Source: an uncultured Cytophagaceae bacterium
GTDB lineage: Bacteria; Bacteroidota; Bacteroidia; Cytophagales; Spirosomataceae
Direction: 5' to 3'
NCBI GenBank assembly: GCA_903898715.1
Contig: CAIUGL010000142.1
Location: 16,951 to 80,950 of the forward strand
DNA length: 64,000 bases
Below, piece after piece: positions 34,223 through 41,363 of this stretch. The notes beneath the pieces were generated by a model. The model was not told the origin of the DNA and did no database searches. It was given only the letters and a program-made list of their open reading frames with translations. A program made the translations under genes and the position numbers. How positions within the stretch are numbered: the first letter of the stretch is position 1; every line of letters begins with the position of its first letter.

Positions 34223-35241
34223 TACTTTCGGATTAATTCAGCACCCGTTCCAGCTGCCTTTGCGTAGCTAACCGTTCCGTAATCTATGGTGATGCCGCGG
34301 GAGATTTGATCGTCCACTAACAAACATCCGTCGAGGTCAACATAGTCCAATAAGGGCAATAAGTGCGCAATGGCGGAGCAACCGATCGTTGATTCAGTCA
34401 TGCAACCCACCATCACCTTAAGTCCGAGGCTTTTGGCTTCTTTGATCATGCGCAATGCTGGGGTTAAACCACCACATTTCATGAGTTTGATATTTACCCC
34501 ATGGAAAAATCCGGCACATTTGGCTACATCTTCTTCCAAAATGCAAGACTCATCCGCAATGATTGGCAAAACGGATTCCTTGAAAACTTTCCTCATTCCC
34601 TCCCAATTGTCTGCTTTCAAGGGTTGTTCAATAAATTCAACACCTAATTTCTCTAATTCTGGCGCAAAATAAATGGTTTGCTCGGGCGTCCAAGCCGTAT
34701 TAGCATCAACTCGAAAAACAGCATCCGTTTCTTTTCGTAAGGCCTCGACAATCTCTAAATCATCGTCCGTGCCTAACTTGACTTTATACAGTGGGAATGG
34801 CATTTCACGCATTTTGGCAATCATTTTTTCCACCGTATCCATACCAATGGTATAGTCGGTGATTGGATTTTTTGAGATGTCCAATCCCCAAATTTCATAC
34901 AATGGTTTATCATGCGTTTTACCCCATAAATCCCAATAGGCTACGTCTAAGGCACATAATGCAAAGGGGTGATCGTCCAATAAGGTTTTAGATAGCATCT
35001 TCCAAAAATCGGTTGGATGCGGGAGAATATCATGCGGCAAAAGGTGTCGAATACTTTCCACCTGCGCCACCATTTTTTCCATGGTGACCCCGTAGTAGGG
35101 TGTTTCTGTTGCTTCACCAAATCCACTTTTGCCATGCCAGGTCAACTCCACAATGAGGGTAGGCTGGACGTCACGAGATTCATGTGTAATCGTGAACGTA
35201 TGTTTAAGCGGCAAGTCGAATTGATGAAGCTTCAGTTCCAT
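34222..35241 (-). CDS. Dipeptide epimerase (L-Ala-D/L-Glu epimerase family)
   Basis: An enolase-superfamily enzyme of 339 residues. It has the catalytic KxK (K153, K155 in YKVKLG), metal ligands D179 (FRVDAN), E205 (IEQPL) and D230 (IADES), and the second catalytic lysine in NIKLMKCGG (252 or 255). The family epimerises the second residue of dipeptides such as L-Ala-D-Glu in murein peptide recycling. It follows moeA by six bases and shares its stop/start base with the PLP enzyme downstream. The exact dipeptide specificity cannot be read from sequence. Confidence 0.92.
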   Translation of the reverse strand: MELKLHQFDLPLKHTFTITHESRDVQPTLIVELTWHGKSGFGEATETPYYGVTMEKMVAQVESIRHLLPHDILPHPTDFWKMLSKTLLDDHPFALCALDVAYWDLWGKTHDKPLYEIWGLDISKNPITDYTIGMDTVEKMIAKMREMPFPLYKVKLGTDDDLEIVEALRKETDAVFRVDANTAWTPEQTIYFAPELEKLGVEFIEQPLKADNWEGMRKVFKESVLPIIADESCILEEDVAKCAGFFHGVNIKLMKCGGLTPALRMIKEAKSLGLKVMVGCMTESTIGCSAIAHLLPLLDYVDLDGCLLVDDQISRGITIDYGTVSYAKAAGTGAELIRK

Positions 35242-35247
35242 ATGCGT

Positions 35248-36384
35248 TTATTTTAGTGGAATAAAGGGCAGTTTGGTTTCTTTTTGTCCTGCTTTTTGCC
35301 AAACTAAGCCATCTGCTTTAGACCAGTTGATCAAGTCACCGGAACCATTATGCGCTAACGTCTCACCGTTTTCCACCGGAATCCATTGGTCTAATTCAGC
35401 AGAAGGTTTCGGTAAGAATTTAATCTCTTTTTCTGCGTACTCAGGAAAATCACCTGATACCCAAGGTAAAAAATAGACCCAAAAACACGTCAATGTTGAA
35501 ATCGGGTTGCCCGGAAATGCAAAGACCACTTTGCCGTCTGGGCGGGTGGCCACCAACATCGGTCTGCCTGGTTTCTGTGCAATTTTATGAAAAATTGTTT
35601 CAAATCCAGCCTCAGTTAAAACCTCGGGGATAAAATCTTTTTTGCCTGCGGAAACACCACCCGATAATAAAATGATGTCATTCGATTCTAAAACCTTGTC
35701 AAGGTTGGCCTTAATTTTTTCTGCCGAATCCGGTAAATGACTAGAGTTAGCCTTAAACCCTTTCGATAACAAGACTGACTTCATCATCATGACATTCGAG
35801 CTACGAATTTGATGCACAGCAGGGGTTTCATGTAGGCCTACAATCTCATCTCCTGTGGAGAAAATATGTACATGGGGTTTCGATTCTACTTCAATATGTG
35901 CTTTGCCTACGGTTGCAGCGATGGCAATTTCGATAGGGCCAATTTTCGTCCGTTTTTTGACCAAAATCGTGCCTTCTTTCGCGTCCATACCTTGTGTATG
36001 AATGAATTGACCTTTGGTTAATGGCGTTTTGCCAATGTAGGTAGCTATTTTTTTCTCGATGCTCAGATCCTCAATTTTAATGATCGCCTCGGTTCCCTTA
36101 GGGGCCGTTGCGCCGGTCATAATTTCTAAGGCACCATCTATTTTTTTAATTGCTTTAACTGGTTCACCCGCAAACAGAATACCTTCTATTTTCCAGGTTG
36201 GCGCCGTAATATCTTTTACTGCGATACCATCCATCATCACGCGGTCAAAGGGTGGAAAATCACGGTCAGCCACAATTTTTTCAGCTAAGTTCATGCCCAA
36301 GGTTTTCGCTAAGGGTAATTTTTCTGTTCGGAAAGGGATGGTGATGTTTTTTAAAAGGGCAATCGCTTCAATTGGGCTAATCAT
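35248..36384 (-). CDS. moeA: Molybdopterin molybdenumtransferase MoeA
   Basis: MoeA inserts molybdate into adenylylated molybdopterin. The 378-residue protein has DRDFPPFDRVMMDGIAV, FSTGDEIV, LSGGVSAGKKDF, AQKPGRPM and FAFPGNPISTL, the standard MoeA motifs. ATG 36384 (MISPIEAIALL) is chosen over an upstream ATG that would add 15 residues not seen in the family. It is divergent from moaC, and the same transcript appears to continue into the dipeptide epimerase, PLP enzyme and serine hydrolase. Confidence 0.95.
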   Translation of the reverse strand: MISPIEAIALLKNITIPFRTEKLPLAKTLGMNLAEKIVADRDFPPFDRVMMDGIAVKDITAPTWKIEGILFAGEPVKAIKKIDGALEIMTGATAPKGTEAIIKIEDLSIEKKIATYIGKTPLTKGQFIHTQGMDAKEGTILVKKRTKIGPIEIAIAATVGKAHIEVESKPHVHIFSTGDEIVGLHETPAVHQIRSSNVMMMKSVLLSKGFKANSSHLPDSAEKIKANLDKVLESNDIILLSGGVSAGKKDFIPEVLTEAGFETIFHKIAQKPGRPMLVATRPDGKVVFAFPGNPISTLTCFWVYFLPWVSGDFPEYAEKEIKFLPKPSAELDQWIPVENGETLAHNGSGDLINWSKADGLVWQKAGQKETKLPFIPLK

Positions 36385-36450
36385 GTTTGTTGGTTTACGT
36401 ATTTGATAAATTTCGCTAAAAATTGCCAAATCTCCCGTATTTTCGTAGGC

Positions 36451-36458
36451 TAAATTTG
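36451..36458 (+). promoter_or_regulatory. -7 box TAAATTTG directly before moaC
   Basis: TAAATTTG fits TAnnTTTG and ends only eight bases before ATG 36467 (two before the alternative ATG 36461). Transcription would start at or next to the start codon, so the moaC mRNA is probably leaderless or nearly so. Confidence 0.45.
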
Positions 36459-36466
36459 AAATGTAT

Positions 36467-36940
36467 ATGTCAAACGATTTTTCTCACTTACAAGCGGATG
36501 GCACCCCAGGCATGGTGGATGTTAGTGCAAAAAATGAAACGGTACGTGAAGCCAAAGCTCAATCCATTGTGTATTTAGGTGCGGAAATTGTCCAACATTT
36601 CGAAGCGGCCGGTTGGCAAAATAAAAAAGGTAGCATCCTTCAAACGGCCATAATTGCCGGTACCATGGCGGCAAAAAAGACCTCTGATTTAATTCCATTA
36701 TGCCATCCACTCGGATTGGATTCTTGTAAATTCGAAACGGAAGTTCAGGCAGACCAAATCATTATCACATGTATTTGTCGGCTTGAGGCTAAAACCGGTG
36801 TTGAAATGGAAGCGCTTGTTGGCGCCTCAGTCGCCGCCTTAACAGTATACGACATGTGCAAATCTGTTTCCAAAGGCATCGTCATTAAAGAAACCAAATT
36901 GATTTCTAAGTCGGGTGGTAAGTCCGATTTCAACGCCTAA
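36467..36940 (+). CDS. moaC: Cyclic pyranopterin monophosphate synthase
   Basis: MoaC makes cyclic pyranopterin monophosphate in the first part of molybdenum cofactor synthesis. The roughly 157-residue protein shows GMVDVSAKNETVREA near the start, SDLIPLCHPLGLDSC, and VEMEALVGASVAALTVYDMCK, all diagnostic. ATG 36467 is preferred to 36461 because of the promoter position. Thiamine pyrophosphokinase begins one base after the stop. Confidence 0.95.
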   Translation: MSNDFSHLQADGTPGMVDVSAKNETVREAKAQSIVYLGAEIVQHFEAAGWQNKKGSILQTAIIAGTMAAKKTSDLIPLCHPLGLDSCKFETEVQADQIIITCICRLEAKTGVEMEALVGASVAALTVYDMCKSVSKGIVIKETKLISKSGGKSDFNA

Positions 36941-36941
36941 T

Positions 36942-37595
36942 ATGTCGTCACATCATATCATTCGCGATAAACAAGAACCTGCGCTGATCATTGCGAATGG
37001 GGAGGCGTGTTCGATGGATATATTGGAGCAGTTGCTTGAGTGGTCCCCCACGGTTATTGTATTAGATGGCGCATTGGAACGAGTGATTTCGTTAGGTATC
37101 AAAGTGGATGTGTGGTTGGGTGATTTTGACCACGCGAACACCGAATATTTCAGTCATTATCCGTTGAAAAAGGTACATACGCCGGATCAAATTTTAACAG
37201 ATTTAGAGAAGGCATTTGAATATTTATTGGCCGAAGGCTATCCGGCGGTTAATGTGGTTTGGGCATCTGGAAAACGGATGGATCATACGTTGAATAATTT
37301 TCATTCCATGGTTCGGTACGGTCGGCAATTGAAGATTGTCTTCTTCGATGATTATTCGACATCCTATTTATTACCACCCACATTTGAGAAGTGGTATCCG
37401 GCAAAAACGCCCATTTCACTTATTCCCTATGGGGAGGCACATCAAGTAACATCTACTGGACTTTTATACGATTTGAATCATCCTTTGTTAAGTTTAGGGA
37501 CGCAAACAAGTTCAAGTAATGAAACTAAGCAAGATGGAATCGTTAAGATTTCGTACGCAAGTGGATCACTTATTTTGATGGAGTGCCACGATTAA
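36942..37595 (+). CDS. Thiamine pyrophosphokinase
   Basis: The 217-residue protein transfers pyrophosphate from ATP to thiamine, giving the cofactor TPP. The pattern VIVLDGALERVISLGIKVD, DVWLGDFDH, DLEKAFEYL and WASGKRMDHTLNN matches TPK, and SLGTQTSSSNET fits the C-terminal thiamine-binding part. The frame could start at 36915, but ATG 36942 directly after moaC is preferred. Its 3' end overlaps the convergent rarA gene by 26 bases. Confidence 0.9.
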   Translation: MSSHHIIRDKQEPALIIANGEACSMDILEQLLEWSPTVIVLDGALERVISLGIKVDVWLGDFDHANTEYFSHYPLKKVHTPDQILTDLEKAFEYLLAEGYPAVNVVWASGKRMDHTLNNFHSMVRYGRQLKIVFFDDYSTSYLLPPTFEKWYPAKTPISLIPYGEAHQVTSTGLLYDLNHPLLSLGTQTSSSNETKQDGIVKISYASGSLILMECHD

Positions 37596-38814
37596 TTTTA
37601 TCCTGTTCGGACGGATTGTAAAACACGGGTCTCGACGGGACCTCTGGGAAGTAATTCTGTTCCACCCAATGTCCCGGAAAATCATGTGGATATTTGTAAT
37701 CAGCACCATAATTTAAATCCTTCATCATACGCGTAGGCGCATTGCGCAAATGCAATGGTACGGGTAAATTTCCCGTCTGTTCCACATAGGCCATTGCTTG
37801 ATTGATGGCATTGTACGCCGAATTACTTTTAGGAGAGGTGGCTAAATAGATGACCGTTTGTGAAAGAATGATCCGCGATTCAGGGTTACCGATGACGCGG
37901 ATGGAATCGAAGCAAGATTGTGCTAATAATAGCGCATTGGGATTGGCTAGGCCAATGTCCTCGGAGGCAAGGATTAATAAGCGCCGACCGATAAACTCAA
38001 GCGATTCGCCGCCGGCTAGCATGCGTGCCAACCAGTATACGGAAGCATCTGGATCGGAACCTCGGATCGATTTTATGAATGCAGAAATGATATCGTAATG
38101 TTGTTCGCCGTCTTTGTCGTATTGCGCGAGGTTTTTTTGCAATCGTTCGGTCACGAGGGAATTAGTGACATCTAGCGTATTTCCACCTTCGGTGGTCACG
38201 AGCAGTTCAAACAGATTCAAAAGCTTACGTCCATCTCCACCTGAGAAATGAAATAAAGCATCCGTTTCGGTGAGCGTGATGGATTTGTTCGAAAATAATT
38301 TATCCGTACTAATTGCCTTGTCGATGAGTTGGCGTAAATGCACATCATTCAATGCCTCCAAAACATACACTTGACAACGAGACAAAAGGGCCGAAATGAC
38401 CTCAAAGGATGGGTTTTCTGTGGTTGCGCCCACTAAGGTGACGATGCCTTTTTCGACCGCGTTCAATAAAGAATCTTGTTGGGACTTCGAAAAACGGTGA
38501 ATCTCATCGATAAATAGAATCGGTGATTGCGCTTCAAACATTCTATTCTTTTTCGCTAACTCCAATGTTTCGCGGACATCCTTGACACCTGATGATACGG
38601 CCGAAAGGGTGTAAATGGTGCGTTTTAGGGCGCTGGCTAGTAAGGTTGCCAGCGTTGTTTTGCCTACTCCGGGAGGACCCCAAAGAATGCAAGAGGGAAG
38701 ATGACCTGCCTCAATGGCTTTTCGTAAAGGTGCTTGTGCCCCAATGACCTTTTCTTGGCCAATGTAATCATCCAATGTAGTGGGGCGCATGCGCTCTGCG
38801 AGTGGTTGCATCAT
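37570..38814 (-). CDS. rarA: Replication-associated recombination protein A (RarA/MgsA)
   Basis: A 414-residue AAA+ ATPase of the clamp-loader group that acts at stalled replication forks. Walker A is GPPGVGKT (46-53), Walker B ILFIDEIHRF (99-108), followed by the sensor VGATTENPSFEVISALLSR and the RarA C-terminal domain (ISAFIKSIRGSDPDASVYWLARML; PVPLHLRNAPTRMMK). Length is normal. A -7-like TAACTTCG lies just upstream at 38819-38826. It converges on the thiamine pyrophosphokinase gene. Confidence 0.95.
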   Translation of the reverse strand: MMQPLAERMRPTTLDDYIGQEKVIGAQAPLRKAIEAGHLPSCILWGPPGVGKTTLATLLASALKRTIYTLSAVSSGVKDVRETLELAKKNRMFEAQSPILFIDEIHRFSKSQQDSLLNAVEKGIVTLVGATTENPSFEVISALLSRCQVYVLEALNDVHLRQLIDKAISTDKLFSNKSITLTETDALFHFSGGDGRKLLNLFELLVTTEGGNTLDVTNSLVTERLQKNLAQYDKDGEQHYDIISAFIKSIRGSDPDASVYWLARMLAGGESLEFIGRRLLILASEDIGLANPNALLLAQSCFDSIRVIGNPESRIILSQTVIYLATSPKSNSAYNAINQAMAYVEQTGNLPVPLHLRNAPTRMMKDLNYGADYKYPHDFPGHWVEQNYFPEVPSRPVFYNPSEQDKINRGTPSK

Positions 38815-38833
38815 GTTTCGAAGTTACTTGATT

Positions 38834-38865
38834 TTTGTAAAATAGAAATAGATTGAGTAGCTTGG
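38834..38865 (+). promoter_or_regulatory. Bacteroidota-type promoter before the sugar isomerase gene
   Basis: TTTG at 38834-38837 and TAGCTTGG at 38858-38865 (7 of 8 to TAnnTTTG, counting the two n) are separated by 20 bases. The ATG is 24 bases downstream. Confidence 0.55.
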
Positions 38866-38889
38866 AGTTCAAAATAAACCTATCATTTT

Positions 38890-39813
38890 ATGAATACATC
38901 TAGACGTTCCTTTTTGCGCAATTCAGCCTTTGGGCTTGGTGCAATGGCCTTTGCCTCTCCCGTATTGCAAAGTTTAGCCGCAGTAAAATACAAGAAATTA
39001 GTAGGTGTTCAATTGTTTTCTGTGCGTGACGACATGCGTAAGGATCCACAAGGCACGCTAAATGCGTTAGCTGAAATGGGCTACAAATATGTAGAACATG
39101 CGAATTACATCAACCGTAAGTTTTACGGTTGGGAAGCCAAAGAATTCAAAAAGCGCCTGGACGATTTAGGTATCAAAATGCCTTCAGGTCACACGGTCAT
39201 GGGTAAGGCCCATTGGGATAATGCCAAAAATGATTTTACCGATTTATGGAAATACACGGTTGAAGATGCAGCTATCATGGGCCAAGAATTGGTCATTAGC
39301 CCATCGATCGACATGGGTATTCGTAAGGATAAAAATCTTTTGTTGAAATACATGGAGATTTTCAATAAGTCGGGTGAATTATGCCAAAAATCAGGAATGC
39401 GTTTTGGCTATCATAACCATGATTTCGAATTCTCTGAGAAATTGGATGGTGAGTTACTATACGATATCATGTTGAATAACACGGATCCTACGTTAGTGGC
39501 CCAACAATTAGACATAGGTAATATGATTAACGGTGGTGGTGTACCATCTGAAGTAATGAAAAAGTTCCCGGGTCGTTTTGTGTCGATGCACGTGAAGGAT
39601 GAAGTTCCATCAGCTGCGGGACATGAAAAATTCGAATCAACCGTTTTAGGAAAAGGTTCAGGCCAAATCGATGTAAAAGCATTAGTGAAGTTGGGCGATA
39701 AAGAAGGAGGCACCAAGCATTTTATCATCGAGCAAGAATCATACCAAGGATTAAAGCCATTGGATTGCATGAAGGAAAATATTGGCATCATGCGTGGCTG
39801 GGGGTATAAATAG
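38890..39813 (+). CDS. Tat-exported sugar phosphate isomerase/epimerase-like TIM-barrel protein
   Basis: The N-terminus NTSRRSFLRNSAFGLGAMAFA is a Tat signal. The 307-residue protein is an AP-endonuclease-2-type TIM barrel (VGVQLFSVRDDMRKDPQGTL; GYHNHDFEF; QQLDIGNM; VSMHVKDE; IIEQESY) with the usual metal-binding His/Glu/Asp residues. Exported members of this family occur with Gfo/Idh/MocA oxidoreductases and DUF1080 proteins in 3-keto-sugar metabolism, and such genes lie 12 kb downstream. The exact reaction is unknown. It probably stands alone, with hairpin repeats after its stop. Confidence 0.88.
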   Translation: MNTSRRSFLRNSAFGLGAMAFASPVLQSLAAVKYKKLVGVQLFSVRDDMRKDPQGTLNALAEMGYKYVEHANYINRKFYGWEAKEFKKRLDDLGIKMPSGHTVMGKAHWDNAKNDFTDLWKYTVEDAAIMGQELVISPSIDMGIRKDKNLLLKYMEIFNKSGELCQKSGMRFGYHNHDFEFSEKLDGELLYDIMLNNTDPTLVAQQLDIGNMINGGGVPSEVMKKFPGRFVSMHVKDEVPSAAGHEKFESTVLGKGSGQIDVKALVKLGDKEGGTKHFIIEQESYQGLKPLDCMKENIGIMRGWGYK

Positions 39814-39838
39814 GTCGATTTTGGGCGTTTTCCCAAGT

Positions 39839-39930
39839 CCTCAGACTGAAGCCTGAGGTTAAAAAATACCCTAGGCTAAAGCCTAGGGTATTTAAGTGAA
39901 ATTAATAACCCCAGGCTTTAGCCTGGGGGT
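39839..39930. repeat. Cluster of three REP-like hairpins
   Basis: Three palindromes lie between the isomerase gene and the amidohydrolase. The first is CCTCAGACTGAAGCCTGAGG (39839-39858). The second is TACCCTAGGCT-AA-AGCCTAGGGTA (39867-39890, perfect 11-bp arms). The third is ACCCCAGGCT-TT-AGCCTGGGG (39908-39928). All share a core like CCnAGGCTnnAGCCTnGG. The last is followed by GTTTTAAAAAAA and may act as a terminator. Two more copies of the same type follow the amidohydrolase. Confidence 0.8.
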
Positions 39931-39953
39931 TTTAAAAAAAAGAAAGATTACGA

Positions 39954-41276
39954 ATGAAAAAACTAATCCTCATCGCCTTATTGGCAGCACCATTTTTTGC
40001 CTCAGCACAATCCGCATTAAAACCAATTATTGCTCAAAAAGCGGATGCCTTGAAAGACAAGGTAATCGCTTGGCGTCGGGACTTTCACGAACATCCAGAA
40101 TTGGGTAATCAAGAAGTACGTACGGCAGGCATTGTGGCAGCGCATTTACGTTCTTTGGGTATTGAAGTGCAAGAAAAGGTTGCTTACACGGGAGTGGTTG
40201 GTGTTTTAAAAGGCGGAAAGCCTGGTCCAGTCGTTGCTTTACGCGCTGATATGGATGGATTGCCAGTTACAGAGCGTGGCGATTTACCGTTCAAGTCTAA
40301 GGTTACAGCGGAATTCAATGGCCAAAAAACAGGTGTGATGCATGCCTGTGGGCACGATTCGCACGTGGCTATTTTGATGGCCGTAGCTGAAATTTTAGCT
40401 TCCGAGAAAGCTAATTTAGCTGGAACGGTTAAGTTTATTTTCCAGCCAGCTGAGGAAGGCGTGTACAATGACAAAGGGGAAATGATTCTTTCGGGTGCTG
40501 AGTTGATGGTGAAAGAAGGTGTATTGGAGAATCCCAAGGTAGATGTCATTTTTGGATTACATGTAACGGCTACTTCCGACAATGGAGTTATTGAATACAA
40601 GCCAGGGGCAACCATGGCAGCTGTAGACCAATTGGACATTAAAGTCAAAGGCAAGCAAGCGCATGGCGCAAGTCCTTGGACGGGAATTGACCCGATTGTC
40701 ATTTCTTCTCAAATCGTGATGGGATTGCAAACCATTGTTTCGCGTTCCGTAAATATCACAGAAGATCCTGCCATTGTAACGGTCGGAGCTATTCACAGTG
40801 GTATTCGCCAAAATATCATACCCGAATCATCCCATATGATTGGAACGATTCGGACGTTTGGGGTGGAGCAACGTAAGTTAGTGCACCAACGAATCAATGA
40901 CATTGCAACAAACATTGCGGAAAGTGGTGGGGGAAAGGCAGATGTGACGATCGGGACAGGATATCCGGTGACCTACAACAATCCCGAATTAGTTGAAAAA
41001 ATGTTACCCACCTTACAAGGAGTAAATGGAAAAGATCGCGTACGTGTTATTCCGGCTCATACGGGTGCAGAAGATTTCTCATTCTTCCAACAAAAAGTTC
41101 CTGGAATATTCTTCTTTTTGGGAACACGTCCCGATAACAAAAAATTCAATGAAGTTGCGGGCCATCATACACCTGATTTTTATTTAGATGAAGGCCATTT
41201 CCAAGTTGGCGTGAAAGCCCTGAGTAGCTTGGTCGTGGACTATATGGATATGGCTCAGCCGAAGAAAAAGAAATAG
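39954..41276 (+). CDS. Exported M20 family amidohydrolase/aminoacylase
   Basis: A signal peptide (KKLILIALLAAPFFASAQ) leads a 440-residue M20D-type metallohydrolase. The metal-binding residues are visible: HACGHDSH (C132, H134), FQPAEEG (E167/E168) and AHTGAEDF near the C-terminus. The dimerisation domain begins around residue 225 (VKGKQAHGASPWTGIDPI). The family hydrolyses N-acyl or amide bonds of amino acids (IAA-amino acid hydrolase, hippuricase, carboxypeptidase-like). It is flanked on both sides by REP-like hairpins that set it apart from its neighbours. Confidence 0.93.
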   Translation: MKKLILIALLAAPFFASAQSALKPIIAQKADALKDKVIAWRRDFHEHPELGNQEVRTAGIVAAHLRSLGIEVQEKVAYTGVVGVLKGGKPGPVVALRADMDGLPVTERGDLPFKSKVTAEFNGQKTGVMHACGHDSHVAILMAVAEILASEKANLAGTVKFIFQPAEEGVYNDKGEMILSGAELMVKEGVLENPKVDVIFGLHVTATSDNGVIEYKPGATMAAVDQLDIKVKGKQAHGASPWTGIDPIVISSQIVMGLQTIVSRSVNITEDPAIVTVGAIHSGIRQNIIPESSHMIGTIRTFGVEQRKLVHQRINDIATNIAESGGGKADVTIGTGYPVTYNNPELVEKMLPTLQGVNGKDRVRVIPAHTGAEDFSFFQQKVPGIFFFLGTRPDNKKFNEVAGHHTPDFYLDEGHFQVGVKALSSLVVDYMDMAQPKKKK

Positions 41277-41284
41277 TCTATACT

Positions 41285-41342
41285 CCCCAGGTTAAAACCT
41301 GGGGTTATTAAAATTTATAACCCCGGGCTTAAGTCTGGGGTT
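41285..41342. repeat. Pair of REP-like hairpins after the amidohydrolase
   Basis: CCCCAGGTT-AA-AACCTGGGG (41285-41304) and the 24-base palindrome AACCCCGGGCTT/AAGTCTGGGGTT (41319-41342, two G-T pairs) resemble the hairpins at 39839-39930. The second ends 21 bases before the rhamnosidase ATG, so it may also affect translation or mRNA stability. Confidence 0.78.
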
Positions 41343-41363
41343 TATTATGTAAAAGGTAAACCT

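Noticed and set aside
40184..40702. 172-codon minus strand frame opposite the M20 amidohydrolase
   Set aside because: A shadow of a well-supported gene with conserved metal ligands.
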